A DNA stretch of 64,000 nucleotides from Lignipirellula cremea (GCF_007751035.1 NZ_CP036433.1:838437-902436); one strand, 5' to 3'; shown: positions 17,844 through 27,133, numbered from the stretch's first letter. The notes: generated by a model not told the origin, from the sequence alone. A program made the numbers and translations.

Positions 17844-18689
17844 TTACGCTTTTGTGGCTGCATGCAGACTCAGGGCGACGCGGGAAACGGCTTGCACCAC
17901 CGCGTCCTTGTCGCAACCGTAAAGGCTGGAGAAACTAAAGCCGCCAATCTCCAGTAGATGATACCCGCCGTCGTCCGTCCGGCAAACATCCACCATCCAG
18001 ACCGGATCCGGCCGGAAGCCCGCGGCGACCACCGCGTTCGCAAACGCTAGCGCCCCGGCATCCTGGGCCGGCAGCGCCGTCGGCTCTCCTTCATTCACAT
18101 ACAGCGTTCCGGCGACGATCTCTCCTGCGGCCGCCACGAATCGCCATTCCGACACGATCGTTTTCGGCGAGCTGACCACGACCAGCGACTCCACCGGGAA
18201 CTCATAGAAACCCATGAATTCGTAATCTTTGTCGAACGTCGAGCGGGACAGGGTCATCCCGGTGAAAATCTTCAGCGGCGAATCAGGCCGGACGAACAGC
18301 CGATCGTCCCGTCCCAGCGCGGCAAACAGAAAATCGCGGCAGCGGGGCAGCTCCGCATACGGCAACATCAGGTAATCCTTGTTCAGCAGGAACCGTCCAC
18401 AATGGGCGTAGTAGTGCGAACAGAAGAAATGCGGCACGGTCGCAAAGGCGCCAGGCGTCCACCGGTCGTCGGCCAGGATGCGGCCCACCAGGTCAATATC
18501 GGCATGCGCCACCACGCAGTCGCCGGCCGGAAAGGCGCGTCGATAGGCTGCACTCGCATCGTCCCAGTCATACGGCGGATCAGGCCGATTGAGCGAAACG
18601 ACCCGCTGCCCCTGCCGCACGACCGCCGCCGCAAGTTCCTCGTGGTACGCGTCAAAGATACCCGCATCGATCAACCAGCCAACCGTCAT
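17844..18689 (-). CDS. ATP-grasp domain protein (DUF4343-like)
   Basis: 281 residues. Visible features of an ATP-grasp fold are LFVRPDSPLKIFTGMTL (nucleotide-binding strand and loop), VVSSPKTIVSEWRFV, and the metal-binding end WMVDVCRTDDGGYHLLEIGGFSFSS. The C-terminal half resembles DUF4343/ATP-grasp carboxylate-amine ligases encoded as solitary genes in many bacteria. The substrate is unknown. It follows the multicopper oxidase gene by 23 bp on the same strand, so it is probably in one operon, but nothing in it suggests metal binding. Confidence 0.78.
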   Translation of the reverse strand: MTVGWLIDAGIFDAYHEELAAAVVRQGQRVVSLNRPDPPYDWDDASAAYRRAFPAGDCVVAHADIDLVGRILADDRWTPGAFATVPHFFCSHYYAHCGRFLLNKDYLMLPYAELPRCRDFLFAALGRDDRLFVRPDSPLKIFTGMTLSRSTFDKDYEFMGFYEFPVESLVVVSSPKTIVSEWRFVAAAGEIVAGTLYVNEGEPTALPAQDAGALAFANAVVAAGFRPDPVWMVDVCRTDDGGYHLLEIGGFSFSSLYGCDKDAVVQAVSRVALSLHAATKA

Positions 18690-18712
18690 CCTGTTTCCTC
18701 GCCGGGGCGCTC

Positions 18713-20281
18713 TCAGGGGTGCTTGTTCAAGCCTGGCATCTCCATGCCTGGCATCTCCATGCCTGGCATCTCCATGCCCGGCATCTTCATTTTGGGCGCT
18801 TCTTTGTAGTTTGCCGGATTGCCGAAGCGACGGACGATCTCGGTGAAGAATTCGCCTTGGGGAATCTCTTCGTCGGTCTCCATCAGGCGGTGGTACAGGT
18901 CGTCGGGCAGCACGCGCATCGCCGTCATTAGGCCCATCATCGACATCGGCGCCGTGGCCCGCATCCCTTGCATCGTGCGCTGGGCCCAGATCTTTTTCAT
19001 GAAGGCCGGGTTCATCTCCATGCCTTGCATCTCTTGCGGGTAGCCAGGCGGTTCGGCCCCGGCGGCGGTCGGCGAAACTTCGGCCGGCGGGCGGGTGTTG
19101 AGGTTCGCCAGGTAACGATCCACCGAACTGCCGGGGCGGATGCGAGGGCCGACCTGCTCGACCATGTGGTTCATCATATGATGCACCATGTGGCAGTGGA
19201 ACATCCAGTCGCCCGGGTTGTTGGCGATGAACTCAAAAGTCGACGCCTGGGCCACCGCCACCAGTTCCGTGTTCCGCGGGATCCAGGCCGACTTCGGGAT
19301 GCGGGCGCCTTCGTGGGCGGTCACCCAGAACGTATGGCCGTGCATGTGGACCGGGTGATGCTGCATCGGGCTGAAGTTGAGCAGCCGCACACGGACGCGT
19401 TCGCCGTGTCGGCAGACGAGCGGGCTGGCGAAAGGACCGCTGCGGCCGTTGATGGTGTGCCAGTTCCAGTCCATCTTTTGCGAGTCGGCGACCGTCTGGT
19501 TCGGACCGATGAAGAAGTTCTGGAACAGCAGGCCGAAGTCGCGATCGACGGGCGGATCAAATACCTTGCGCGGATGGACGATCATCCAGCCGATCATGCC
19601 GAACGCTTCCTGCATCGCCACATGCGTGTGATAGAAAAACGTGCCTTCTTCGTGCACGTCGAACTCATAGACGTATGTCTGCCCCGGCCTGATCGGGTTC
19701 TGGGTCATCGTGGAAGAGCCGTCCTGCTGCACGGGCAATTCAAAGCCGTGCCAGTGGATCGTGGTATCTTCCGGCAGTTCATTGGTGACGATCACGCGGA
19801 TGCGGTCGCCCTGGTTGATCTCAATCGTAGGACCGGGCATCGAGCCGTTGAAGCCCCAGACGTTCATCCAGTAGCCAGGCAGAAACTCCCGCTGTACGGG
19901 CTGCGGGACCAGGTGGAATTCCTTCACGCCGTTCTTCAGGACGTACGGCAGCTTGTCGAGATTCGGCGCCTCGAACGGCGCGGGACCGTCGGCCGCCTGG
20001 CGGAAGCCGGGCACCGTTTTTCCCAGATAGAACGGGCTGTCGGGATCGTTGCCGCGACTGGGCTGGAAGCGGGAGAAACCCTCGTACTCGGCCTGCACAT
20101 GGTCGGGATGCTGGGGCTGCGGACGCTGATGGTGCGGGGGCGCCGGCGGCAGTTGTTCGGCCGGAGCGTCGCCTGCCTGGGCGGCGACGGCGGTCGTGGG
20201 CTGGCGGATCGCGGCCAGGAAACCGGCGGCGGCGAGCGAGCCTTTTTTCAGGAAGTCACGTCGTCCGGGAGAAGCGGTCAT
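18713..20281 (-). CDS. Tat-exported multicopper oxidase with Met-rich tail (CopA-like)
   Basis: 522 residues. An N-terminal twin-arginine signal (RRDFLKKGSLAAAGFLA) is followed by cupredoxin domains with all four copper motifs: IHWHG (175-179), FYHTH (216-220), HHPVHMHGH (308-316) and HCHMVHHM (362-369). The set HxH, HxH, HxxHxH, HCHxxxHxxxxM indicates type 1 and trinuclear sites. The C-terminus repeats MPGMEMPGMEMPGMEMPG, a Met-rich copper-binding-type tail encoded by tandem 15-bp units. The likely role is oxidation of Cu(I) or other substrates in the periplasm. The neighbouring TolC-like and Cys-rich genes support copper handling. Confidence 0.95.
   Translation of the reverse strand: MTASPGRRDFLKKGSLAAAGFLAAIRQPTTAVAAQAGDAPAEQLPPAPPHHQRPQPQHPDHVQAEYEGFSRFQPSRGNDPDSPFYLGKTVPGFRQAADGPAPFEAPNLDKLPYVLKNGVKEFHLVPQPVQREFLPGYWMNVWGFNGSMPGPTIEINQGDRIRVIVTNELPEDTTIHWHGFELPVQQDGSSTMTQNPIRPGQTYVYEFDVHEEGTFFYHTHVAMQEAFGMIGWMIVHPRKVFDPPVDRDFGLLFQNFFIGPNQTVADSQKMDWNWHTINGRSGPFASPLVCRHGERVRVRLLNFSPMQHHPVHMHGHTFWVTAHEGARIPKSAWIPRNTELVAVAQASTFEFIANNPGDWMFHCHMVHHMMNHMVEQVGPRIRPGSSVDRYLANLNTRPPAEVSPTAAGAEPPGYPQEMQGMEMNPAFMKKIWAQRTMQGMRATAPMSMMGLMTAMRVLPDDLYHRLMETDEEIPQGEFFTEIVRRFGNPANYKEAPKMKMPGMEMPGMEMPGMEMPGLNKHP
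18731..18790. repeat. Four tandem 15-bp units in the oxidase 3' end
   Basis: The unit GCCTGGCATCTCCAT is repeated three times exactly and a fourth time with two changes. On the minus strand it encodes MEMPG units, so it is coding repeat expansion rather than an intergenic array. Confidence 0.93.
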
Positions 20282-20333
20282 CGGAATTCACCTCAAGGCC
20301 ATGTGCAGTTTCTTGTCGCCAGGAACAGGCCGG

Positions 20334-21911
20334 CTATCGCGGTTTGGGAACCGAGTCGATATGGCCCGGCGGCAAGGCCGTCTCTGGCGCCATCAATCCG
20401 CCGTGCAGCAGGAAGCCGGTGATCAGCACTTCATTCTCCCGCCAGGCGATCAGGTTGCGAATATATTCGGCCCGCAGCAGGAAGTACGTCTCTTGCGTTC
20501 GCAGCACTTCGTTCCAGGCAATACGGTTTTCTTTATAGCTATTCAGCTGCAGTTCATACGCCTGTTGCGCCTCGGGCAAAATGCTGTGCTGGTAGTTGTC
20601 CGCATGCTGCAGGGCGGTCAGATAATTGCGATAGGTGCGGGCCAGGTCCTGCTTCAGCGTGAGTTCGATCCGGCGGATCTCGCCTTGCTGTCGGGCGTAG
20701 TCGGCTTCGGCCTGGCGGATGGCGCCCTGGTTCCAGTCGTAGAGCGGGACCTGGACGGAGACCCGGGCCATGCCGACCGTTTCGGTCGTTTCAAAGTTAT
20801 TGCCGACGCCGCCTTCGACGACGATATCGGGAACTGGCTCGACCGTTTCGCGGCGGATCTTGATGCGGTCGGAGTCCAGCTTGTTGCGGGCCGCCATCAT
20901 TTGCGGCGACTCGTCGGACAAACGCCCCAGCGCTTGTTGATAGTCGATCGGCGTGAGATCGCCGGCAAGCGGCGTGTCCAGCGGAGCGATCGGCAACTCC
21001 ACGCCCAGCAAGGCGGTGAGCACTTCGAACGCTTCGCGGTAGTTGTTCTCGTTCTTCAGCAAGTCCAGCCGGGATCGCTGCAGGGCGACGTTGGCCAGAT
21101 GCACGTCGGCCTGCGTCGCCTGGCCCACGTTGTAGCGTTCGCGCTGGGTGAGGACGTTATCCTCCGCGTTCTTCACCAGCTCGCGATGAATCTCGACCAG
21201 TTCGAAATGGCCGCGGGCGCGGAAGTAGTGCACGCGGACATCGTTCAGCACGCGGTACTGTTGTTCGAGGGCTCGCCACTCGGCCGCCCGAGTGCGGGCC
21301 AGGAATTTCTGGCGACTGAGGTCGAGCTTATGGCCGGTGACGATCCGCTGGCGGACCGTGCCGCCGACGAATTCGCCGGGCGTGCCTTCGACGCCGATCT
21401 GTTCCTGGACGTAGCTCAAAGTCGGGTTCGGCCAGAGGCCGGCCTGGATCGCCTTGCCGAGTTCCCCTTGCACCTGGGCCTGCGCCTGCATCAGTGTGGG
21501 GTTGTGCTGGCAGGCGAGCGCTTCGGCCAGTTCCAGCGACAGTGGTTCGCCCAGCGGCGGCAGGTTCCCGTTCGCGCTCAGGTCGGGCGGAGCCGGCGGC
21601 GTGCCGGCCGGCGCCTGGAAGCGATGCTGCTTGAGCGGTTGCTGGTCGTCCGTCTGCATGCCGTCCATTTTCTCATCGTTGTGCATTGGCATCTGCACGG
21701 AAGCGAGCTGGACGGAAGGCTGGTCGGAGAGCGACGCCTGCCGGACCGCTGGACGCGCGGCGACCGGCGCGTTGGTTTTTTCGGTGGGACGTGCGGCCTT
21801 TGTCTGATCGATGGCCACGGGACGCGCGGCCTGCTTTTCGGCGGCCGAACAGCCCAGCATGGCGGCGGACAGCAGCAGCGGGCCGGCCCATCGTCGACTG
21901 GTGGATTTCAT
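20334..21911 (-). CDS. TolC-family outer-membrane efflux lipoprotein
   Basis: 525 residues from ATG 21911, preceded by AAGGAA. The lipobox AMLGC places the lipidated Cys at residue 21. A linker of about 100 residues rich in Gln, Pro and Met-Asp (MDGMQTDDQQ) is followed by the two long coiled-coil OEP halves (LSLELAEALACQHNPTLMQA; RRIELTLKQDLARTYRNYLTALQ). TolC/CzcC-type proteins form the outer-membrane channel of heavy-metal efflux systems. No RND or membrane-fusion gene is present in the window, so the partner pump must lie elsewhere or be absent. It sits 52 bp before the multicopper oxidase. Confidence 0.93.
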   Translation of the reverse strand: MKSTSRRWAGPLLLSAAMLGCSAAEKQAARPVAIDQTKAARPTEKTNAPVAARPAVRQASLSDQPSVQLASVQMPMHNDEKMDGMQTDDQQPLKQHRFQAPAGTPPAPPDLSANGNLPPLGEPLSLELAEALACQHNPTLMQAQAQVQGELGKAIQAGLWPNPTLSYVQEQIGVEGTPGEFVGGTVRQRIVTGHKLDLSRQKFLARTRAAEWRALEQQYRVLNDVRVHYFRARGHFELVEIHRELVKNAEDNVLTQRERYNVGQATQADVHLANVALQRSRLDLLKNENNYREAFEVLTALLGVELPIAPLDTPLAGDLTPIDYQQALGRLSDESPQMMAARNKLDSDRIKIRRETVEPVPDIVVEGGVGNNFETTETVGMARVSVQVPLYDWNQGAIRQAEADYARQQGEIRRIELTLKQDLARTYRNYLTALQHADNYQHSILPEAQQAYELQLNSYKENRIAWNEVLRTQETYFLLRAEYIRNLIAWRENEVLITGFLLHGGLMAPETALPPGHIDSVPKPR

Positions 21912-21971
21912 TTGCGCATTCCTTTGCGGCCCCACCTTGAAACGTTCCCGCGTGGCGTCGTCCTGCTGGCG

Positions 21972-22412
21972 TTACTTGTGACAGTCCTTGACACTGCCCC
22001 AGTGCGGGCGGCTTTCCTGCAGGCGAATCCACGCCCTTGTGATCCCGGCGGCGAAGGCGCCGCAATTGCCGCTGGGGCAATCGTGCATGCTGTTCTTCGG
22101 GTCGTCGTCGAGCGCGTACGTGCCGTAGTACAAAAATCGGCCATGATTCGTATCGCACGGGGCGCACGGAGCCGGGCCGAAGCAGCGCCAGCAATCCCGC
22201 GGCGGCAACGGTTTGCGGGCGAGGTGGCCCGCGCCAAAGACCGCATCGTCAGCCGGCGGGTAAGCGAATTGCGAATCCTCCGGCGCCGTGCCGCGGATCG
22301 CGGGCAGCACTTCCCGCAGCTCCTGGCCGGCGGCGGTCGCGGTGGCGACGGCCAGCAGCGCCAGGAGGGGAAAGTGATAGCATGCTAGCAGTCGTATAGA
22401 GGGCATCGCCAT
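21972..22412 (-). CDS. Secreted Cys-rich hypothetical protein at head of the copper-type operon
   Basis: 146 residues from ATG 22412; a longer frame to 22487 exists, but its 5' part is a dispersed repeat (22446-22496). A signal peptide is evident (LLACYHFPLLALLAVATATAAG). The mature part has clustered cysteines, CWRCFGPAPCAPC and later CPSGNC, plus a final Cys near the C-terminus, and two aromatic stretches (FLYYGTYALDD). I do not recognise the family. First place in an operon with TolC-like and multicopper oxidase genes, together with the Cys pairs, suggests periplasmic metal binding; this is inference. Confidence 0.72.
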   Translation of the reverse strand: MAMPSIRLLACYHFPLLALLAVATATAAGQELREVLPAIRGTAPEDSQFAYPPADDAVFGAGHLARKPLPPRDCWRCFGPAPCAPCDTNHGRFLYYGTYALDDDPKNSMHDCPSGNCGAFAAGITRAWIRLQESRPHWGSVKDCHK

Positions 22413-22791
22413 CAACCTGAAAAACCTGTTTCGACAAAAAGGGGCTGTCTCGTATTCCATCGGACGGAGGTTTCCGATTTGCCACACTTTTTATGCTCCT
22501 TCTTCTGGCGCGCTGTCCCTGTTCTGCAACTTCAGCGGGAACCTGGGGAGGCCGTGGCCCTTGTTCTCTTTGTCAATTGCTCTTTCCTCTTGTGTGCGGA
22601 TTGGGGTGTGGGGGCGTGCTGCATCGCCCAGTCTTTGTGCGGTTTCGGCCGGGCGACCGTTCCGACCGCGGGAATTCTGTCGTGGAAACAGGCTTTCGAA
22701 GATTTCACGAACAGGCGGCTTGTCGTTTGCATTATCAGGAATCGGAAGAGAGCGAGGGTTCGCCATCCCCCAGATCGCAGGAGAGTCTGAG
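22413..22791. other. Divergent intergenic region, no gene
   Basis: 379 bp between the Cys-rich gene (minus) and the globin gene (plus). It holds the first copy of a 51-bp direct repeat (22446-22496) and must contain both promoters, but I see no convincing -35/-10 pair. AGGAGAG at 22778-22784 is the globin ribosome-binding site. Confidence 0.6.
22446..22496 (+). repeat. 51-bp direct repeat, copy 1
   Basis: TGTCTC...TCCGATTTGCCACACTTTT.ATGC. About 42 of 51 bases match 23263-23313 in the same orientation. The two copies bracket the globin gene. Confidence 0.85.
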
Positions 22792-23199
22792 ATGCAAGTT
22801 TCTACCAGCCTGGCGGCGGTTCTGGATTCGCAAACACTGCTTGGAGAGCTGTTTTACAAGCAGTTATTTGAAGACTATCCGGAACTGCGACGCTACTTTT
22901 CCGAGATCGACATGCCGCGCCAGCGCATGATGTTAACCATGGCGTTGACGATCATCGCCCAGGTGCATGACACGCCTCGTCGGGCTACGGTCGCGTACCT
23001 GCGTTACCTGGGCACGCGGCATTACGATCGGGCCATTCCCCGTGAAGCATATGACTTATGGCGTCGCGCCATGCTGGCGACGCTGGCCGGTCTGCTGGGA
23101 TCCGATTGGACGGAGTCCCTGGAAGCGGACTGGAACGACGCCATCGATCAAACGGTCAAGATCATGATGGAAGGGTACGACCAGCGGTTCCACGTCTAG
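22792..23199 (+). CDS. Single-domain globin
   Basis: 135 residues from ATG 22792, chosen because AGGAG lies 8 bp upstream and because the globin A helix follows directly. The pattern fits bacterial haemoglobin-type globins: LLGELFYKQLFEDYPELRRYF gives the B-C corner with CD1 Phe36, Gln44 is in the distal E7 position, LGTRH gives proximal His77, and AYDLWRRAMLATLAGLLG is helix G. No reductase domain is attached. It probably binds oxygen or nitric oxide in the cytoplasm. It is isolated on its strand between divergent and downstream genes and is flanked by two 51-bp direct repeats. Confidence 0.87.
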   Translation: MQVSTSLAAVLDSQTLLGELFYKQLFEDYPELRRYFSEIDMPRQRMMLTMALTIIAQVHDTPRRATVAYLRYLGTRHYDRAIPREAYDLWRRAMLATLAGLLGSDWTESLEADWNDAIDQTVKIMMEGYDQRFHV

Positions 23200-23262
23200 C
23201 CGCGAGAGCGCCCAGGCCGCCCTTTTTTAATCCTGCCTTTCGTCACGCTAAAAGCCAGCGGT

Positions 23263-23313
23263 TGTCTCACGTTCCGTCGAACGGATGGCTCCGATTTGCC
23301 ACACTTTTGATGC
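23263..23313 (+). repeat. 51-bp direct repeat, copy 2
   Basis: Second copy of the repeat at 22446-22496. The most conserved part is the 19-base TCCGATTTGCCACACTTTT, identical in both. It lies between the globin gene and the DUF4838 gene. Confidence 0.85.
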
Positions 23314-23439
23314 ACGGTCTCTGCACGGTCTTTTCTCCAGAGGGTTGGATCCGGCAGGTGAAATTTTGACAGGGCGTCGCGCGGTGCAGTAGGTTGTGGC
23401 CTGAAATTGGCTATGGTCGTGCATTCGATGGGAGACGTC

Positions 23440-25395
23440 ATGAAACTTGCATTGCTGTTGATCTGTCTGCTGCCGGTGGCAGTCCAGGCGAAGGAGACCC
23501 AGCGTCTGGCCGACTATCGTCAGGTGGTGGTGGCTGCGGATGCGTTGCCTGTGCAGCGGGAAGCGGCGAAGGAGCTGGCGCATTACGTGGGCCAGATCAT
23601 CGGCAGGGAGCTGCCGGTCGTTGACCTCGCCGAGGGTCCGCTGGCGGAAGCTGAGGGGCTGCGATTCTTTGTCGGCGACGCCGCGGCGGCCAAGGTGCTG
23701 GGCCACACGCTTACGCCCTGGAAGGTAGAGGAGTGGTTGCTGAAAACGGTTCCCCAAGGAATGGTGATCGCAGGCGACGACGGCCCGGGCGATCCGTGGA
23801 GTGCGGTGACCCCTGCCGGATCGATGCTGGCGGCGTACACGCTGCTCGACGATCACCTGGGCGTGCACTGGTTCTGGCCGGGTGATTTTGGCGAGCAGGT
23901 CCCGCAGTCGCCGGACGCAACGTTGCCGTCGCTCGACCAGCGCGCGACGCCAGAGTTTGAGATCCGCTCGGTCGGGCTGGGTTATTCGAGCGTCTATCAT
24001 ACGAAAACCTGGACAGCTGCGGCGCGGAAGTGGGCTCGCCGGAATCGTCTGGCCTGGGTCCGTTCGGCCGTCTTTGGCCATAGCTGGTTTTACGCCTTTA
24101 ACCTGCGGACGGATGAATCGTTCCAGGAGCATCCGGAGTGGTTCGCGCTGGTGGATGGCAAACGTCGTCCGCCGCAGATGTGTACGACGCACCCGGAAGT
24201 GCTGGACCGGATGGTCGAGCATGTGCTTAACGGCAAGCAGCAGATCATGAACATCTCTCCCAGCGACGGCGGCGGCTTCTGCGAGTGCGAGCGGTGCCGG
24301 GCGCTGGATGTGCCGAACGTTCTGAGTTACGACGGCAAGACGGTGCAGCTGAGCGACCGGATCTTCACCTACGCCAACGAGATTGCCCGACGAGTGCGGG
24401 CCAAGGATCCGACGAAGGGCTGCGGCATGTTCGCCTATACGTTTTACAATCGTCCGCCGGTGAACATTGAGAAGCTGGAGCCGAATTTGTACCTGTCGTT
24501 CGTCTATCAAAGTGCGGCCCATCGCGACCCCGAAGCCCTGCAGCAGTGGCGGCAGTCGGTGGCCGGCTGGCAGAAGCTGGGCGCCAAGATGGTCGTCCGC
24601 GAAGGCTGGGGGAACCATTACTATCACGACATGCACATGCTGCATGCCGACCAGATCATGGCTAACCTGGCGGAAGCCGATCGGCTGGGATTTGTGGCCG
24701 CCTATGGGGAAGGCAGCAAGAACTTTGCCGCCATGGCGCCCAACTACTGGGCGTTGACCCACAAGCTGTGGGACCCCCAGCGCGACCCCGAAGCGTTGAT
24801 GCAGGAGTACTATCAGTCGGCTTACGGTCCCGTCGCCGCCGAGATGAAGGCGTTTTTTGACACGTACAGCAAAGCGCTCGATGAAAACTGGGACCAACGC
24901 GACCGAAACCTGGATACGACCGGCATCGCCTATGCCAATATCATCGCGGCTTGGCGCAAGCTGCTGCCGGAGGCGACCGTGGATCAGGCGGAAGCCCATT
25001 TGAAAGCGGCCGAAGCGAAAGCCCCGCCGGGCATCTACGCCGATCGCTTGCGGTTCCATCGCCTGGGGCAGGACTATACGCGGGTGATGCTCGAACTGCT
25101 GGAATGTTATCGCGAGCTGGCCATCCTGGGCGTCAAAATGGACTTCTTCTCGACGCTGGCCAAAGAACAGCGGGACGACCCGGCCGCTCTGAAGGCCCTG
25201 TTACAGAAGGCTTACGACCTGGGCGAGCTACGGGAAAAGCTGCTGCTGGCCCATCGCGACTGGTCCGGTCCCGATGAAGGGTTGTACGCCTTTACCAACG
25301 ACCGCGGCTTGCGGAAGTGGCACAGCACCGTCAAGGCGGAGCTGAAGATTGAACAGCCAACCGCCCTGACACAGGAGAAGCTGAACGCGCCGTAA
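23440..25395 (+). CDS. Secreted DUF4838 protein, alpha-glucuronidase-like architecture
   Basis: 651 residues from ATG 23440; upstream in-frame codons from 23407 give no signal peptide, whereas this start gives a short one ending VQAKE. The first 130 residues resemble the N-terminal domain shared with family 67 glucuronidases (AKELAHYVGQIIGRELPVV). The DUF4838 region follows (about 200-500), with PSDGGGFCECERC, HSWFYAFN and GEGSKNFA. These proteins are predicted carbohydrate-active enzymes of unknown specificity. The gene ends 15 bp before a convergent sulfatase. Confidence 0.88.
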   Translation: MKLALLLICLLPVAVQAKETQRLADYRQVVVAADALPVQREAAKELAHYVGQIIGRELPVVDLAEGPLAEAEGLRFFVGDAAAAKVLGHTLTPWKVEEWLLKTVPQGMVIAGDDGPGDPWSAVTPAGSMLAAYTLLDDHLGVHWFWPGDFGEQVPQSPDATLPSLDQRATPEFEIRSVGLGYSSVYHTKTWTAAARKWARRNRLAWVRSAVFGHSWFYAFNLRTDESFQEHPEWFALVDGKRRPPQMCTTHPEVLDRMVEHVLNGKQQIMNISPSDGGGFCECERCRALDVPNVLSYDGKTVQLSDRIFTYANEIARRVRAKDPTKGCGMFAYTFYNRPPVNIEKLEPNLYLSFVYQSAAHRDPEALQQWRQSVAGWQKLGAKMVVREGWGNHYYHDMHMLHADQIMANLAEADRLGFVAAYGEGSKNFAAMAPNYWALTHKLWDPQRDPEALMQEYYQSAYGPVAAEMKAFFDTYSKALDENWDQRDRNLDTTGIAYANIIAAWRKLLPEATVDQAEAHLKAAEAKAPPGIYADRLRFHRLGQDYTRVMLELLECYRELAILGVKMDFFSTLAKEQRDDPAALKALLQKAYDLGELREKLLLAHRDWSGPDEGLYAFTNDRGLRKWHSTVKAELKIEQPTALTQEKLNAP

Positions 25396-25410
25396 CAAGG
25401 CACGCCAGGA

Positions 25411-26943
25411 TTACGGCTTGCCAGGCTTTCGACGGGGCTTTCTCTTCACGTCGGCCGGCGGTTTGAGGTCGTCGGCCGGCTGGTTCCACAGGCGATACGG
25501 GTCGTCCAGGCGGCGCATCTCGGCCAGCAGCAGGGCTTCCATCTCGGCCAGCTTTTCGGCGTGCTGGGGGTCGCCTGCCAGGTTCGTTTGCTGCGAACCG
25601 GTCTGGCGGTGTTGGGTCAGGAATTCGTGCGGGTTGGCGGCGAGGTTGAAGAGCTGTGTTTCGTGGACCTGGCCGTCGAGTACGTCGTACTTGATCAGCT
25701 TCCAGTCCCCCTTCTTCACGCATCGCATGCCGGGCTTCGTGCCGCCGCTGTAGGAACCGTACAGCACGTCGCGGGTGGTTGCCTTCTTTCCTTCGAGAAC
25801 CGGCTTGAAGCTGATCCCTTCGTTGGAGGCGGGCGGTTCTACGCCGGCCAGGTCGCAGAGTGTAGCCAGCATGTCGAGCAGATAGACGTTCCCCACGGCC
25901 CGGGAGCCGGCGGCGATGCCGGGGCCCGTCACGATCAGCGGCACGCGCCAGGTATGCTCGTACAGGTTCTGTTTCCCCTGCAGGCCATGCCGGCCGATCG
26001 CCATGCCATGGTCGGCCGTGTAGACGATGTACGTGTTGTCGAGCTCGCCCTGCGCTTCCAGCTGTTTGAGCACGCGACCGATCTGGATATCGATGTTCTC
26101 GCTGCAGGCGAACTCGCGGCCCAGTTCGTTGCGAATCGTCCGTTCGTCCCGCTTTTCCCAGACGCCCGAGACGGCGACTTCATCGCGCAGATTGGGATGC
26201 CCGTGCGGGAACGGATGCTGCGGCAGGTAGTTCACCGGCAGCTCGGGCTGGCGGGGATCGGCGGCCGGCAGCGTTTTGCGATCGGTGTGATTGGCGGCCC
26301 CGTATTTGGCCAGCAGTTCGGGCGTGCCGTCGCGCGTGTCGTGCGGATGCGAGAAACCGAAGTACAGCAGGAACGGCTTGTCCGTCTTGGCGGCGGCCCG
26401 TTCGTCGAGCCAGGCCAGGACCTGGTCGGCGTGCCAGGCGCTGCCGGTTTCCGCCGTGCCGCCGCGCCGGGTGGCGTCGCGCACCACGGTGAACTGCGCA
26501 TTGGCGGCGGCGTAGCTGTTCCCTTTTTTGCAGGTCCGCATGGTGTCGTAGCCGGCCCGGTTGAAGACGGCGGCCAGCGTGCTTTCCGGCAGGTTGGGCG
26601 GGCAAAGTCCGGCCGCGACCGCTTGCGGGGCGATCGGCAAATGCCAGAGCGTCCGGCCGCACATCACCATGTGCCGCGACGGCGTGCAGACAGCCCCGCT
26701 GAACGACCCCATGTGATGGGCGCCGTCGAACGTCATCCCGGAGGCGGCCAGGCGATCCAGGTTGGGCGTCTCCAGCGTGGAGGCCGGGTTATAAATCTGC
26801 AGGTCCTGCGGCGACTGGTCGTCGACGATAATGAACAGCAGATTCGGCCGCGAACGGTCGGCCGCCAGCAGCGGAACCGACGCCCACAGGGCCAGCAGCA
26901 CGGCCAGCGACGGCAGGAAGCGAAGAGACGGGAGAGCAGACAT
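25411..26943 (-). CDS. Secreted sulfatase (type I, formylglycine-dependent)
   Basis: 510 residues from ATG 26943, giving a signal peptide ending LLAAD. The first metal-ligand pair is at DD 41-42 (LLFIIVDDQ). The active-site motif CTPSRHMVMCGR starts at Cys86 and fits C-x-P-x-R, so Cys86 should be converted to formylglycine. Further family elements are DTRDGTPE, TADHGMAIGRHGLQGKQN and the C-terminal WKLIKYD. Substrate prediction is not possible; planctomycete sulfatases usually act on sulfated polysaccharides. No dedicated maturase is adjacent. The 190-bp gap to the divergent DUF3050 gene should hold both promoters. Confidence 0.95.
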   Translation of the reverse strand: MSALPSLRFLPSLAVLLALWASVPLLAADRSRPNLLFIIVDDQSPQDLQIYNPASTLETPNLDRLAASGMTFDGAHHMGSFSGAVCTPSRHMVMCGRTLWHLPIAPQAVAAGLCPPNLPESTLAAVFNRAGYDTMRTCKKGNSYAAANAQFTVVRDATRRGGTAETGSAWHADQVLAWLDERAAAKTDKPFLLYFGFSHPHDTRDGTPELLAKYGAANHTDRKTLPAADPRQPELPVNYLPQHPFPHGHPNLRDEVAVSGVWEKRDERTIRNELGREFACSENIDIQIGRVLKQLEAQGELDNTYIVYTADHGMAIGRHGLQGKQNLYEHTWRVPLIVTGPGIAAGSRAVGNVYLLDMLATLCDLAGVEPPASNEGISFKPVLEGKKATTRDVLYGSYSGGTKPGMRCVKKGDWKLIKYDVLDGQVHETQLFNLAANPHEFLTQHRQTGSQQTNLAGDPQHAEKLAEMEALLLAEMRRLDDPYRLWNQPADDLKPPADVKRKPRRKPGKP

Positions 26944-27133
26944 GGAAGAGAAACCTTTGCTGAAAAGTAGCCGCGAACAGGGCCTGGCAGGAACGACGCC
27001 TGACGCATCGACCGCCGGCCCAGTATACTCGCTCGCTTGCCGCGACGGTATTCTTGCCCCGCGGCGGGGGCGTTCAGGCCGCCCCGGCAATACGACTCGC
27101 GCCCACGCACTCACCGGAAAAAGGTAATAAAGG

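Noticed and set aside
18731-18790. CRISPR or other spaced array
   Set aside because: The units are contiguous without spacers and code for the Met-rich oxidase tail.
20196-22388. 730-codon plus-strand open frame
   Set aside because: Antisense to the TolC-like and multicopper oxidase genes; rich in His, Arg, Gln and Val as antisense shadows are, with no family features.
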